A stretch of DNA of 64,000 nucleotides from Onchocerca lupi (taxonomy: Eukaryota; Nematoda; Chromadorea; Rhabditida; Onchocercidae). The stretch is from NCBI GenBank assembly GCA_028564675.1, contig JAOVVO010000058.1:124001-188000 (forward strand). The letters are read 5' to 3'. Below are positions 36,661 through 50,150 of the stretch, one piece after another. Below the pieces are notes generated by a model. That model ran no database searches and was not told where the DNA came from. It worked only from the letters and a program-made list of their open reading frames with translations. A program made the translations under genes and the position numbers. The stretch's first letter is position 1, and every line of letters begins with the position of its first letter.

Positions 36661-39600
36661 AAACAACAACGAAAGGAGTGCTTCAGGTGCAGTACTTATG
36701 CAATTTTGAAACCTTTATCTTTGAATTTTTCAAAAGTTTCGTACATTAGATTTATTGTTAATTCAGATAAATTTTTTTTCAGCTGTAATTTCTTCATGCT
36801 GGCGTATTGTAGAGTGCACGTCGAGAAAAGAACATTTATCAGTAGCACCGTTATCATCAGATTTCATTTTTTCTCCGTTCTGGTCAGAAATTTAAAGCCA
36901 TCCACTTATTAAAAAAATTTTTATCGTGTATGTTTATTCATTATTCAAAATGTTTGAATTTGGTTCAGGTTAGTTGACTGGTTTTTGTACTTAAATTTTG
37001 CTGTTTTGAATGGTATGAATATTGTCAATTCATATTGATTGTATAATATGGAGCCTGAAGTTGTTTTTTCACCATCAAGAAAGAATTTTGCTGGTTTCAA
37101 ATCTTCTATTACTTTTTCGAGATTTTTACGATGATATTCGCTATACTTCATCTTTTTTTTTTCTTGGGATAAATTGATATATGGTTTACTGGGTTATTAA
37201 TTTCTATTAGTAATATAGTGATTAATGCGTTGTAAGCTGATAAAAAAATCGTTTAGTTTGTTTATCAAAAAGTACGTTTTTAAAGCACTTCTGCAGAGCT
37301 TTATGGAAAGCTCATTTGTTTTTTCTTTGTTGTACTTTTTTCATATCTGTTCTGGTTTATTTCCTCATATGTATTATGTTCTGGTAATTTCGAAATAAAT
37401 TACTGAAATCTCTAATTTTTAGATATCTTACATAGTTGTATTAAAAAAATTAGGTTTTAAATGCCGCCATGAAGTCCATGATTCTAGAAATGCTATAGTT
37501 GTTCATTTGTTAATATTCGCGACATTTTTGAGCAAAAAATAAATAAAACTTTTTAAACTAAAATAGTTTACTTCCGATATATATAAGAAGGGTGAATCTT
37601 TTTTGAGATTTGCTAGAAACTACCTAGTGCTAACTTTTTTTTGGTCTTCTTTTTCTCAAAAGAGAAATTAATTCTTTTTTTAAAATTTTTTTCAAAAATT
37701 AACGGTAATTTTATGTTATTAGATCATTGTTTTTAGTAGTTTTCCTGAACTTTAATGGGAAAATATGATTTTAAAAACAAGCTGTAAAGACTTTTATGTT
37801 GATGCAAGTGATTGAGTAATTGGAATTAGAATTGGCAATAGAATATCTCTGGGAAAATCGGACTGTAATTCTTTAAATTATTAAAATTTGACGAAATAAT
37901 AAAGAAATCGATGAAGTTGTGTTTGGCAACTTATAACTTTGCTCATCATTCAATATCATTTTCATTTTTTTTTTCTGCTTTGATACTTCGTATTTCACTT
38001 GATGTTTTTTTTTTTTTTTTTTGAAGAACAAGAAATAAAACAGTTTTCGTTTCAATGGAAAGCATTTTTGTTGAACAATGGTTGCTTCAAACCAAAATGA
38101 CTGTTTTTTTTTTCTTTTTTTAATATATTCAGAAATTTCAGTGAACCATAATTCAAGAATTTCCTTAAGAACTTTGATGGTAGTTAGTCGATTGTTCCGT
38201 AAAGTGATAGCCGTCTACTTTGATATCAGTATTATTTAGATAAAGTGGATATTTTTTAATAGAATCAGCACTAATTTATTGATGGAAGTCTTGACTAACA
38301 ATAATTCCAGTTTTCTGTTTATGTAAAGGAAAGAAATAGTGTAAAACAGCTGAGTTCCTCACTGATCATCACAAAATCAATTAATATATTTAATTATTTA
38401 TGAAATAGCGAAATAATGGAATAAATCTGCAGAATTTGTTTATTTAATTTCACTAACTGTAAGCTTTGGTTGAGGATATGAACTGATTTTTGAGATCAAA
38501 CTTTTCTTTGGCGAACAGTAAATTATGAGTGAGAAGTGTCAGTCACTAATTATCAGTATCAGTTATAATATCATTGCCTGTATCAGTCATTGAATACATT
38601 GATATTTTGACAAATTAACCAAGATGACTTGTCAACTGTAGATGTGACAAACAAGAACAACCTTCTTATTCAACTGCTGTTAATAAGTTCTAGGAAATGC
38701 TTGAGATGTTGTTTACGCTGAACCATATTATGAAAAAATATTACAACTTCAGATTTGTTTATTAACTAAGTCCTAACTTTTCTTTCGCACAAAGTAATTT
38801 TTTTTTTTTTTTTTTTTTTTTTGCTTTTGACAATGTAACAGAAGGAATAAATTGTTCATCTTTCTATTTTAACAGTAAGTGATGAATGCCTTTCCATTTA
38901 GATGTTCTCATCATCCTTTTTCCACTTTCTGAAAGTTGAACTTAGAAGGGATTAACAAAAATTTTCCATTTTATGTGACACCACGTCTTCACACTGAAAG
39001 TCTTTCGAGTGTGAGTGAAACTTTCTCTTTCTATATGGCAGGAAAATAACATAAAGATGTTATGACTACACTGACTACACTTCCTTCTGAAAGAAGTTAT
39101 TATTTACTAACATCCTGGATACTTTCTTCCTTATTCAGAGCAGAATCTTAAGTGATAGACTAATCAGATTGTAAGCTCGGATTAGTTTATCCCTCCTCTT
39201 CGTAACGATTTTTTTTTTTGTCAGTTTATGGCAACCAATTTATTTAGTTTGTTTATCATAAGTCTTCTTTTAGGTGTGTGTTAGTTAACGATGATGGCTC
39301 TGTTTTGCGTCTTTTGCAGCAATGTCCCTCAGTTAAAGAAAGACTGGCAACGGCATCGTTTTTTTTTCAATAATTAGTTCTTTCTGTTTCTATAAATCGA
39401 AAAAGAGATTTAGAATAAATAATTGGAAATTCCTATTTGTGTTGGAAGTTCTAATTTTAATTTGTTTTTTTTTTTTTTCTTTTCTATGTGAGAAAAATAA
39501 GCGTTCACTTACTCAGAAGATTTAAATCCAAAATAGGTAAAATTTAATTCCTCATTATATGTTCAGATTTCATGCTGTTTTTGATTTGTTTGTTTGGAGA

Positions 39601-39712
39601 GATCATTAGATGTACTAGTAAACATAAGCATAGTAAATGTGAGTCACGTTCTTTGCTAATGATTTGCTTTTGGCATTTATAGATAAAATTTATTGATTGT
39701 TTGTAGGGTTGA
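36661..39712. other. 3-kb region upstream of par-6
   Basis: T-rich with long homopolymers (T-run at 38799-38822). A minus-strand frame at 37151-36945 reads protein-like (starts MKYSEYHRKNLEKVIEDLKP) but has no flanking exon or family. It probably contains par-6 promoter or 5' UTR sequence. Confidence 0.45.
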
Positions 39713-42700
39713 ATGTCGTGGAAGTCGGATGGCCCGCCGTCCAGTCATGGTTCGTATTCGCCGTCATCCGGACAAAATAGCTCAGGTGTAAGTAGTCATT
39801 CTATCAAGCTTTTACAAAGTCTGGAGGAAACAGGTCTTGAATGACGGATGGAAAATAATACTTAAAGACTTTCGTAACTGTCAGAAAATGTCAAATACGT
39901 AGTGTCCGAATATATAACACAGTGCAGTCTCTTATTGGCGTATGGACAGCATACCGAATATTGATCTTAAAAGGAGATTTATTGTGCTTTAGACTACATT
40001 GTCTATCGTAATCTGCTTAATAGTACACTTTCGATGAAGTAGTAATTAGGAAATAATATGCACAAAACAAATGATAGTTGACTGAGAAATCATCTTTCTG
40101 TTTCATTCCTTTTTTTGTTTTATTGCAGTCTAACGGTCGAAACAGTGCTGCTCGTACTTTTCAGCCGCTGCATGCGCTGATTCCTACATTTTTACAAGTG
40201 ATTTTCTTTCTTGTTGCTCTCCACTTCTTTGTTTCAAGCAAAGCATCATTTGTCTCGTCGAATATTTTGAATAAATCCACATTTAAGATGGTGATTAGAA
40301 ATGAAATCCTAAATCAAATATAACATGACTAAAAGCAGAATACATGTACTGTTTATTAATTTGTTAAAGATAATTGTTTTAGGTGAAGTCGAAGTTTGAC
40401 TCGGAATGGCGGCGTTTTTCGCTACAGTTTCAAGATAACAAACCTCCCTCTTATGAAGACTTTCGTACGCTGGTCGAAGGTCTTCATTCTTTACACAATA
40501 TACCTTTCACACTGTGTTATACAAGCCATTCTGGAGACCTCCTTCCCATTACTAATGATGATGTAAGTTGCTTCTTCATGAGCGAGTCAAGAGAAATTTA
40601 GATTGCTCAGAGGTGGAACAAGAAAAACAATATTACAACTTAAAGAGATTCTGTTTTTGTTTCTGCCGGTACATGCACTACCATTTGAATTTGTCTAAAT
40701 GAAAGAAGATTTAGACAGTAAAAGATAAGTTACATGATACTGTTTTCAACTGTTCTTGGAAAAGTGAAAGTTACTTAAAATGGAAAAAAAATGCTTTTTC
40801 TTATAATATGAAATTTGTTTTCACAAAACCGTTTTATGCAGAATTTTCGAAAATCTTTTGAATCGGCCCGGCCAACACTCCGGCTTTTGATACAACGAAA
40901 AGGTGAATCTTGGGAAGAGAAATATGGTTATGGTACAGATACAATCGATCGACGGCGCAAAGGATTGTCATTATTAATACCGACAGCTTCTAGACCGCCG
41001 AAAAGAACATACAATATTTCAAATCCAGAAGATTTTCGACAGGTTAATCTTCACTTTTTATTTCATGTCATTTTGACACAATCTCTTTCGAAAAACCATA
41101 GTAAGTTTTTAAATTCAAAAAGACATTTGCTGTTGTTGTTGTTTTTCAAAAAAAAAAAAAAAAAAAAAAAAAAAAGAAATGAAGATTAACCATTAACCAA
41201 AAAAAAAAAGAACTGAAATATATTCTGTTTATTTTTGGTAGCGGACAAGTTAACTGTTTCTTTTTATTATTCCGTTTAAGTTTCGAAAAGATATTCTAAA
41301 CTTCAAGACTTTAGAAAAATCATTTTAAAGCGACTTACATTTCTAAAAGCATTTTATTCTATTTTTTGGATTTTTAACTTTTAGCTTTATTTTAGATCTC
41401 CTGTATATTTCTTCTAAATAAGTTAGTATAAATTGGTATTTTTTCAGGTGTCTGCAATAATAGATGTAGATATTGTCCCAGAAGCTCATCGTCGAGTACG
41501 GCTTTGTAAACATGGGAGTGATCGTCCGTTGGGATTTTATATTAGAGATGGTAAAATTACATAATTGGTTTGGATGTATTTTGTGAAGTAGTAGCATAAT
41601 TTTAATATGCTTATTTAAGGTTGTGTTTATATACCCTAATCTCAGATTAGTAGAATCAGTTTACTTAAATACTATTTCGAGGTCTTTTTGTCTTGAGTTT
41701 TGGTCTTCATATTTTCTCGTGAAATAATTTTGACTGGAGTTAAGGAGCGTAAACTTGATCAAATAAATTGAAAGTTTTTCAACTTCGTTTTCGTTTTGTT
41801 CTTTTGTCTTTTATCAACTTCGTTTTGTTCTTTTGTCTTTTAGAAACATAAAATTTATCAGGTCATTTTCCAGGAACATCAGTAAGAGTAACTCCACAAG
41901 GTGTGATGAAAATACAAGGGATATTTATCAGTCGTCTTGTTGAAGGCGGTTTGGCTGAGTCTACAGGCTTATTAGCAGTTAATGATGAAGTGCTTGAAGT
42001 GAATGGTATTGAGGTTTGTTTTTTAATGTTTCAGAGGGACTTTTTTTTTTCAAAAAGAAAAAAAAAACGAGGAGCAGAATAATTGTTGGTTTTATAACAA
42101 TTATTTTAAAGGTGAAAATATTTCATGTACGATGATCATGTGCAATTAAGGTTTTTTTTTTGGCACAAAGTCAGTAATTTAGTGTTGTCCGTCTTTCCTG
42201 TTTGATTCACTGTTTTCAGGTACAAGGTAAAACTTTAGATCAAGTAACAGATATGATGGTAGCAAATGCCCAGAATTTAATAATTACTGTAAAACCAGCG
42301 AATCAACGAAATACTCTCCAGCGTGGTATACATTCACGTATCTCAGATTGGAGTGGAACTTCCGAAGATACATTAACGGCGCAGAGGCGAGATAATAATA
42401 ATGATATGCACAGCTCGAATGGGTATGTTTCCAAATATAAATAATTTCTATGCTTGCTTTTTGTATAACTTTCGAATTACTTATTAAGGTTTAATTTTTG
42501 TTGTTAATTTCTCTTGAAGAAGGAAACAGTGATTTGTCTAAATGCTGTCTCGAATATTTTTTAATTATATGTGTTGCGGCAGAAACGAATCCTATTTAAA
42601 GAAAGGTTTTATTAATTGACGGAACAGTGATTCTTCATTACAAACAATTATTAGGAAATATTCAAGCAAATTGATCACTAAGTTATTCTTTCCTTTGTCG

Positions 42701-43200
42701 CTCGTAGAGAAAAATATCGCTTCTTAATTGTTGGTCTGCTGTGTCGCTTCGAACTCCAGCTCTTGCTGCAAACAGAAGTGATTTGTCTCTAAAATCCGAA
42801 TCCTTTAAATTCTTTCGAGGCTCCTTCTCCTTTCCTGATCTCCATCGTGTCGCCTTATGACTGATCAATCTTACTTTGTTTATCTGTTAATCGGAGCGTT
42901 TTGACGGTAAAAATGTTTGTCGTTTTGGTCCCGTTGAAACTATCTTTGCACTTCTTGACCTTTAACATTCTTTATTTACAATAATTACTTCTTTCGGATT
43001 TTTCCGACAAATGCTCTCAAACTTACTTTTGATTTAAATGTATGAATTTTTTCAGTGCACTGTCTAAATTACATCGAAATAACAATGAACTGAGTGATGA
43101 AGATTCGGATGAAGATATTGTTGTTGATCACACTAAAGAGAACACTAATAACACAGCATCAGAAAGCCATCATCACCATAGGTACCAAAGAAATCGATAG
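39713..43200 (+). CDS. PAR-6 cell polarity protein (PB1, CRIB-like, PDZ)
   Basis: Eight exons: 39713-39787, 40129-40197, 40383-40562, 40842-41042, 41448-41550, 41874-42013, 42220-42422, 43056-43200; 1116 nt, 371 aa. PAR-6 is the scaffold that joins atypical protein kinase C to CDC42 and PAR-3 at the cell cortex. The PB1 domain (about 49-135) begins VKSKFDSEWRRFSL and should bind aPKC. The partial CRIB motif starts at I167-S168-N169-P170 and leads into the PDZ domain (about 188-285) with the peptide-binding loop PLGFYI (202-207). The C-terminal tail is polar, acidic, and ends with a four-His stretch. An acceptor TTGTAG lies 6 nt before the ATG, a likely trans-splice site. The last intron contains solo LTR C. 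Confidence 0.97.
42546..43009 (+). mobile_element. Solo LTR (copy C), 464 bp, in par-6 intron 7
   Basis: Starts TGTCT, ends CGACA, and is flanked by identical AATGC on both sides (42541-42545 and 43010-43014). Homologous over its length to copy A at 504-1015, with the same orientation as par-6. Its right end is 46 bp before the last coding exon, and the host splice acceptor is intact. Confidence 0.9.
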
Positions 43201-44689
43201 ATTCCATTTATTTGTAAACGATTTGTTATAAATAGAATGAGGTCGTTTATTTCAGTTTTCATTTTTATTGGTCAAATCAGCTTACTTATTATTCATTTAT
43301 CCAGTTTGAGAGTTTAAATAAGATTGCTTCTCTAATCTGAATTTTTGAAAAAAAAAAATTTTTTTGCTGGCAAAATCTAAATTTTTTGGGATTTGTTTTC
43401 TAAATTTGGAAAGTTGAAATGTATTTACTTGTTCCAAAGATGTAATCAGCATAATTAAATTAGCATGTATTAAAGTAGCTCTTCTTGCCAGACTGGAAAT
43501 TTTGTTCTGTTTTGCTAATTTTTTTTCCATTTATGTGGCTTATTTGTTATATAAAGAACAGCATCCATATTGGATTGGATTGATTCAGTTTTTTGTCACT
43601 TTTTCGAATTCGCGCCTTAATTCTGCAATTCATTTTTTTGTTTTTGTCCCAGCCGTGGTGCCTTTTCTTATGAACTTTTTATATCACTTGCTAAAAAACC
43701 TTGTTTTTTTTTTCCGAATTTCTAGAATTCATTTCGAATTGTACTTGTGGGATGATTAATTTTCTTGAATAATGTCTTGTTTTTTTCATTTTGTTCAAGA
43801 ACAGGTCAATTCTTCTAACTGTATATTTCAAATATGATTTTTGCCTTCCATGAAAGACATATTGTCTACCACTTACTTCTGTTCCTTTTCCTATTTTGTT
43901 ATTAAATACAAAAATCTAACCTTATCTGAAACAGATGATGTGACTAACGATCATCTATTTAGAATTGATTAGATGATCTCTTTTGGTTGCCCGCCTTTAT
44001 GATTTCGATGAAAAATAAATTTTCACATTTCTTTTTCTTTTATTTTGTTTACTGACTATGAATATTCGTAGTTTTCTCGAATTTATGTATAATGTTATGG
44101 TTGTATTATGTCGCATATTTTTAAATTTCAGATATTTATGCCAAGATTATTCGTTAGAAATGCTTATTTCATTTTTGTTAATTCTGATGGAAGTAAATTT
44201 TCCGAAATGAAATTCTAATCTAAAAATTTGAAGAAGCAATTTTTCAACAATAGATTCCATTAAGTAGAATTAGAATTCGTTGAAAATTAATAGAACCCTA
44301 AATTTGAAAATTCAAACAGATGCATTTATTAGGGAATTTTTAACGGTTTCCGCCAAATATCACCGAATATTTCCAGTGCAGAATTCTTTTAGAACTTTTT
44401 TTTTTGAAATATTATTGCATTATTCTTAGAAATTCCTATTATCGCTATCTTTATTTTTATACATTACCTCTGTATTAAAAAAAGGTAGATGTTTTTGCCG
44501 AACACAACAGATAGACATCACAAAAATGTCACCATCATTATGTCGTAATATGATGTAATGCATAAATTTGCAACAACTAGATATTTCCCTAATACACTTT
44601 CTTCTTCACGCAATCTGAGAACGCCGTAATGGATAGTGTAGATGATATATTGACTTACAGAATCCATTTTAAGTCCAGGTTCATTTCCG

Positions 44690-44890
44690 ACGCGAATTAA
44701 TAAAATTTTTTGCGTGATGATCCATTTTTACACGGCCGCAGGCCGTATTATAAGTTTTTCCGGAGAGGTACGGTTTGCCGACTTACTGTTTGTCGAGAAA
44801 TGGAGGTTTATGTATCACTCCGTAGTGATTGGTATACAAAGTTGTCACTAAAAAGTTTGTGCTAGGTCATGGAGTGTTCTTTTCTTGTCC
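44690..44890. other. GC-richer island with two small hairpins, possible ncRNA
   Basis: Within strongly AT-rich DNA this block contains ACGGCC/GGCCGT arms (around 44733-44748) and ATCACT/AGTGAT arms (around 44814-44830). No coding frame and no recognised RNA family. Confidence 0.25.
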
Positions 44891-47800
44891 TCAAAGTTGC
44901 TAAACAGATTGTTTCATGTTAATAAATCTTTCAATATTAGTATTTCGATATCGTTTGTTTGTCTCCTGCAAGCCAAGTTGCAGATCTAACGAAAAAGCAA
45001 AAATAAATATTTGGAAATATATTAGATCCTTTAAGCTGATCAGTTGGCATCCATCGCTTGGTTTGTTTAGTTTATTTTTCAGGTGATTCACACTGATATT
45101 TTCTGACCCAGAGTTATTCGAGAGAAAAAAGAATTTGCTCGAGGTGGACTTCTAAATCTTTTTGAAGGTGAATTTCAAGTTTTGGTATCACCTTCTTTAC
45201 ATTCACCCAATAGTATGAATTCAATTTTTGCCAGCCTTTCCTCTGTATTTTTCACCCATCGTGGTATCCTCAGAATCCTTTTTCTACTGTAACAAGACTT
45301 ATCAACCATAATATATGTGAATCCTTCGTTGATTGTTCCAGTTTTCATGGTTTTATCAGAATCCTTCGTAATCCCATACTTTCCAACAGTTGGGTTTTTT
45401 TTTTCTCATCTGAAATTTCATCATATGTTATTCTAAACCGTTCTTCCTTTTTTTCAAAATTACATTCATGAAGTTATTGTATTCAATATTAAAATGTATA
45501 TTTTAATTTGAATATATTCAAAAGTGGTGTTCCAGCTTCATCTTATGCTGATTTATCTATTCTTTGTTTGGCCTTACCGTTTCCTTATCAATCCGTTCTA
45601 TCGTCGTCGCCCATTTGCATCTCAAATCGTGAAAAGTTACATTCAGAATCGAAAATATCCCACGTGGACATCATTTTTTCTGCTCTATCGGTAATAGCTG
45701 TCATGCAATATATATGATCATTTTACGAGGAAAAACTATACAAGTATTGCATGCAAAAACTTTAAGAACTCTTTTTTCGCTTCACTTTCACCATTCAAGA
45801 AAATTCTCATTTTATGCACCTTTTGAGGGAGGTTCAGGACGATAATTTTGGCGACAAACATTTCAATTTTAATATTGATGGACATAATTACTGCATATTG
45901 AGGTATGTTATTCTGTTCCTCTCTTTCAGAATTGCTATTAATTAAAATTTTTAATGTTGGTTTCATGCTGCATAGTATATAACATTGATATCATTTTTCA
46001 CTGCTATATTTAAAGATGCTTAATTCGACATTTTTTCGATCCCTACTTCTATAATTTTTCGCAATATTCGCAGCTGATTTGCAGCAGAATATTTTTTCAA
46101 AGACATTTCTAATGGGAAGAATCCAAAGAAAAATATACACAATTATACTGCTTTTCGTACCATCCAATAGCCTTTTAAATATAATGTCTCAGATACGATG
46201 GCAATGTTTTCTTTGTTTGATTCAAAAAAAAAAAAAAAAAAAGAAATTGTGTGTAAAAAGAGACAGAAAGGAAGGAAAAGATGTTCGATTAGCGTTGTAT
46301 TGATTTGTAGTTAGTCATCATATGACGCGTGCTGCTGTTGTATAAACAATTTTAATCATCGCTTCATTTGCTGGGAAGAGCTTGTGTTGCCATATTTTTA
46401 TCCGTAAGCATGGTTCTTGATAGAAACCAGTAGTCTTTCATAACGGTTTCCTAATTAAAAGGTCTCAGAGACACTTGTTGACTTCTAAAATTATTTTTGC
46501 CAGTGTATGGTGGCGTGATATGGTGTCAGATAAATCAAATAACAGCCATATATGTCTGTCAGATCTTTGAGCAGTTACGCGTATAAGATGGGTTTCCGAT
46601 TACTTCATATTTAACAACCGGGATTTCTCCAAGTTGTGTTTCCTTTTTAATAATTTTCAACAAAGTTTGCAGTCGTATATAATTACGCGGATAGTATTGC
46701 AAATAAGAAAATAATAAAATTGATTGCGAATTAAATGTAGTTATTCTTGCATATTTCCTTATTGCTAAGTTATCGGAAAAGAATAAACAGAATAGATGTA
46801 AGGTATGGCCTTGATATTGAAGAACTCTTCTCATCCATCTCATTTTTTGAAAAGAATGTTATTCATAAGACTTTCTATTACTACTAAGTTAAGAAATCAG
46901 TATTTTTCACATTTTGCAAAACTGCTTTTACGTTATTCACTATTACTAGTATGAGTTTCTTACGTAGAGCACTGCTAAACCATCATTTGAAGATAATGTT
47001 ATATAAAGCAATTCTTTTGTTGTTTTTTATATCTTTTTAACTAATTTATCTACGGGAAAAATTTTCCGAAATTTTTCTCAAATTTCTACTGTTGTTTCTC
47101 TTTATGCTTTTAGTATTGAGTGTAATTCATTTCTTGTAAAAAATCCATCGCTATTTCATTCCTTTTATGTGACCGAAAAGTCCACTCGTTTTTTTTCGGA
47201 TGAGTAAAAAAATGACGCAAGTTATTTGTTTTAATAGGATTCTATTTCGAAGATCTAATGGTAAGCATAATGCTCTGATGTCTGGCTTCAGTGTTGAGAA
47301 TCACTCATCTTTTTCTAACTTCAAAAAATTTTTAACTAAATAGTTCTGGCGAAAAATAGCAATAATAGAGATTAGGGGTCAAAATATGCATCTCTATTTA
47401 GATTTATCATATGAAGAGTTCAAATGATTGTCAAATTTTAATTTTGATGACTCCCGATTTCGCAATCCATCTTCTCGCCTTGAATTATTTTGTCAACATT
47501 TGATGTTAAAAATGATGTCCAATTACGATAATAATAACTTGTGATGTAGGATGTGTAGCTGACAAGTTTATTTTTTTCATCTGTTCGAATTAGGAAGTAA
47601 TGCTACTGGTTTAAAAATATTCACGAAGACCTGTTTTATTGAAAGGAAGCTTATTGCAGAGCATTGGTTGTCTGTGTTAATACAGATAAAATTTGTTCGG
47701 ACTTTCAAATTACAAAATTTTAAATTGTTTTATAGCTTTTTTAAATCTATATATTTTTTAAAATTTATATCGCATTATTTGAAATTTATCAAGAAGTCTC

Positions 47801-50024
47801 ATTATATTAATTGCTTTTTATTTTTTACATCTATCTATATTAATGCTGTTCGTTAAACATTATATGTTAGGAGAAAAATAAGGACCATACTGGTATGTAA
47901 ATGCTTGTTGATCGCACTCTTGCATGGGTAATGGAATTTTCATTCATAACGCGATGAAGTTCTTCATGATTAATAATTAATTGAAAGCTTAACTGTCATG
48001 AATTCTACTCATTACCAATCTGGTTACTTTTTTATTTAATTTGGAACTTATGATATGGTCCGTAATTATCTTGTTTTGTTTTATTAGAAAATAGCTTTTC
48101 AAAAAATCAGCAGTTTGGCATTATCATTAGCCGCAGAAATTCTGGAACAATTTTTAATGACTTCAGAAATATCGAAAATTCTCTAAAAAGGAAAAAAAAT
48201 TGATAAAAACAGCATGTTATCCGTGTAGTGCCATTAAAAAAATATTTTTCATTTTAAGCAGGAACTTGTTGGCGATGTGCATTTTTCTGCAGCAGACTTT
48301 GTCTACATTATTTTTTTTTTTTTTTTCCAGCTAGTTGTTATTAATTGAAGTAGATTGAACTGTCTATGCAGTGAAGAATTGTTGACTGAAACAAAGTATA
48401 GGGACTTCGAAAATTTATTCTTTGAAATTTAGATCGAAAAAATTTTCAAAGTTTCTGTCATTTTGTCATGTTTTTGCTGTACTGTAAAGAGGAATAGGAA
48501 GTGTAATATTGAAATCAAAATACTTTCCCCTTGATACAAACAAGACTTTTGTAAAACCCTTGTTGTAAGATAGAATCATCCCATTTTGAAATATGCTTTG
48601 ATTTTTCCTCTCAGTCAAATCGACAGAAACCATTTTAGTGTTCGGAGTTGATGTTCTTTATTTTTTCTTTGTAATTTTTTGCAAAAAATATTGTTACTGA
48701 TGATTCTGATGACATTCGTTTATCCCTTTCTAAATTTTCTCTTAGATGTGATTTTCCCCCAATTTATCTGTGGCCTAAACTTGAGTTTCTGAATATTTGA
48801 TTGTCAGAGTGTTTCATGCTTAGAATGTCTTCGTTTTGTTTTTTGTGTAAAATGTTCATTTGATACATAAAACGGGGAAGATACATCAAATTAGAAATTA
48901 ACTTTTCCGCAGCACTGTTCGACATGTTATCAAAGTTCATCCAGAATTTGAATTCACTAAATGTGTTTAGCAAATTGTCTTCCATACATTCAATTTTTCC
49001 AGATCGATTGAAGATTTCTTTCAAGTTTGAGTTTAGTTTTATCAAGAGGATTTGTTCATATCATGTTTCTTTTTGCAAGAATAGAGAATGGATTCATCAT
49101 TTGCATGTCATGAGTCATGTTCACCAAAGAATCAATAATAATGAGGGAGCTGGAATTGAAAGATAAGAAATTAAATTAATAGCAACATTTTGAATTCCAT
49201 TATTTGTTATTCTACGTAATATATCTAAATTGGGATTTTAGTAGGATTCTAGAATCTGTCAATAGCAATATCTTATTTGTTTTTACTATTGACTTATTAT
49301 TAACTAAACTTACTATTGAATAGAATTACACATTCTATGAGCTTTCTGAACTCTGAAAATCCAAAAATTGCTTCAAAAGTTTTGGAAAACCAATTTGAAA
49401 ACTTCGAAACCAACCGTTTATTTTTATAAATGACATCGGAGCAATAAGATTAGTTTTTGTACCGGCAAATGCACTATTTCTATTTTTACTTCTGGAAATC
49501 TTCATGCTTTTTCCAGTTCTTGAAATCGATTTTCTCTATAGCAGTTCCTTTGCGTGACATGCGCTAATATATTGCAATAAATTTTTAATCAATTTCCACA
49601 CCATTGTTTTTTTGTTTTTACGCCTTATAATTTCAACTTTCACTGCATTTTTTCTCTCTATTTCATTCATATTTCTACTATATGACGATATCTTCCTTTG
49701 AAACTTTAAGCTTTAACATTTCTTCCTATTCAGAATTGGTTGTTATCCATATATCAAATATCATTGCACAAAAGAACCGTGGAAGGATTTTAGCGCCGAA
49801 AATCGTTTATACAAATTTATCACAGTTTTAAATTGCGGCAAGTTCTTTTTTCTACTTAGACAGTGATTCTGAACTATATGACATAATAAATTGAAAGATC
49901 TGAAATATTCTTCGTTCTTTATAATAAAGAAGATATATGATCCCATTCGTGCTGCCCATAGCTTTTATCAATATTTTCTGTTAAGGTTTTTGTTTAAAAT
50001 TTGATCTGGAAAAGTATTTTATAG

Positions 50025-50150
50025 GTCTACCTTGTTTGCTGTACGGATTAATAGCACAAGCTTTTATTCGACATACTGATTATATTGTGGACAAAAATAC
50101 AGGCCAAAAAGTTGCAATCAAATTTTTGCTAAAAGAACTTCACAGCTGAG
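50025..50150 (+). pseudogene. Possible protein-kinase exon remnant
   Basis: An exon-like block between an acceptor (TTTTATAG) and a donor (GAG|GTAATT) translates to a segment containing DYIVDKNTGQKVAIKFLLKE. The VAIK motif and preceding D-K-x-T-G are typical of kinase subdomain II. The frame meets TGA (50147-50149) directly before the donor, and no glycine-rich loop or further kinase exons are visible. It is either a relic or a coincidence. Confidence 0.3.

Noticed and set aside
36945..37151. 68-codon minus-strand frame that reads protein-like
   Set aside because: Balanced composition, but a single short frame after an A-run with no partner exons or known homologue; not enough to call a gene.
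47660..47870. Possible second NUMT in a T-rich stretch
   Set aside because: T-rich but also poor in G, unlike nematode mtDNA coding strands, and no mitochondrial protein core is readable.
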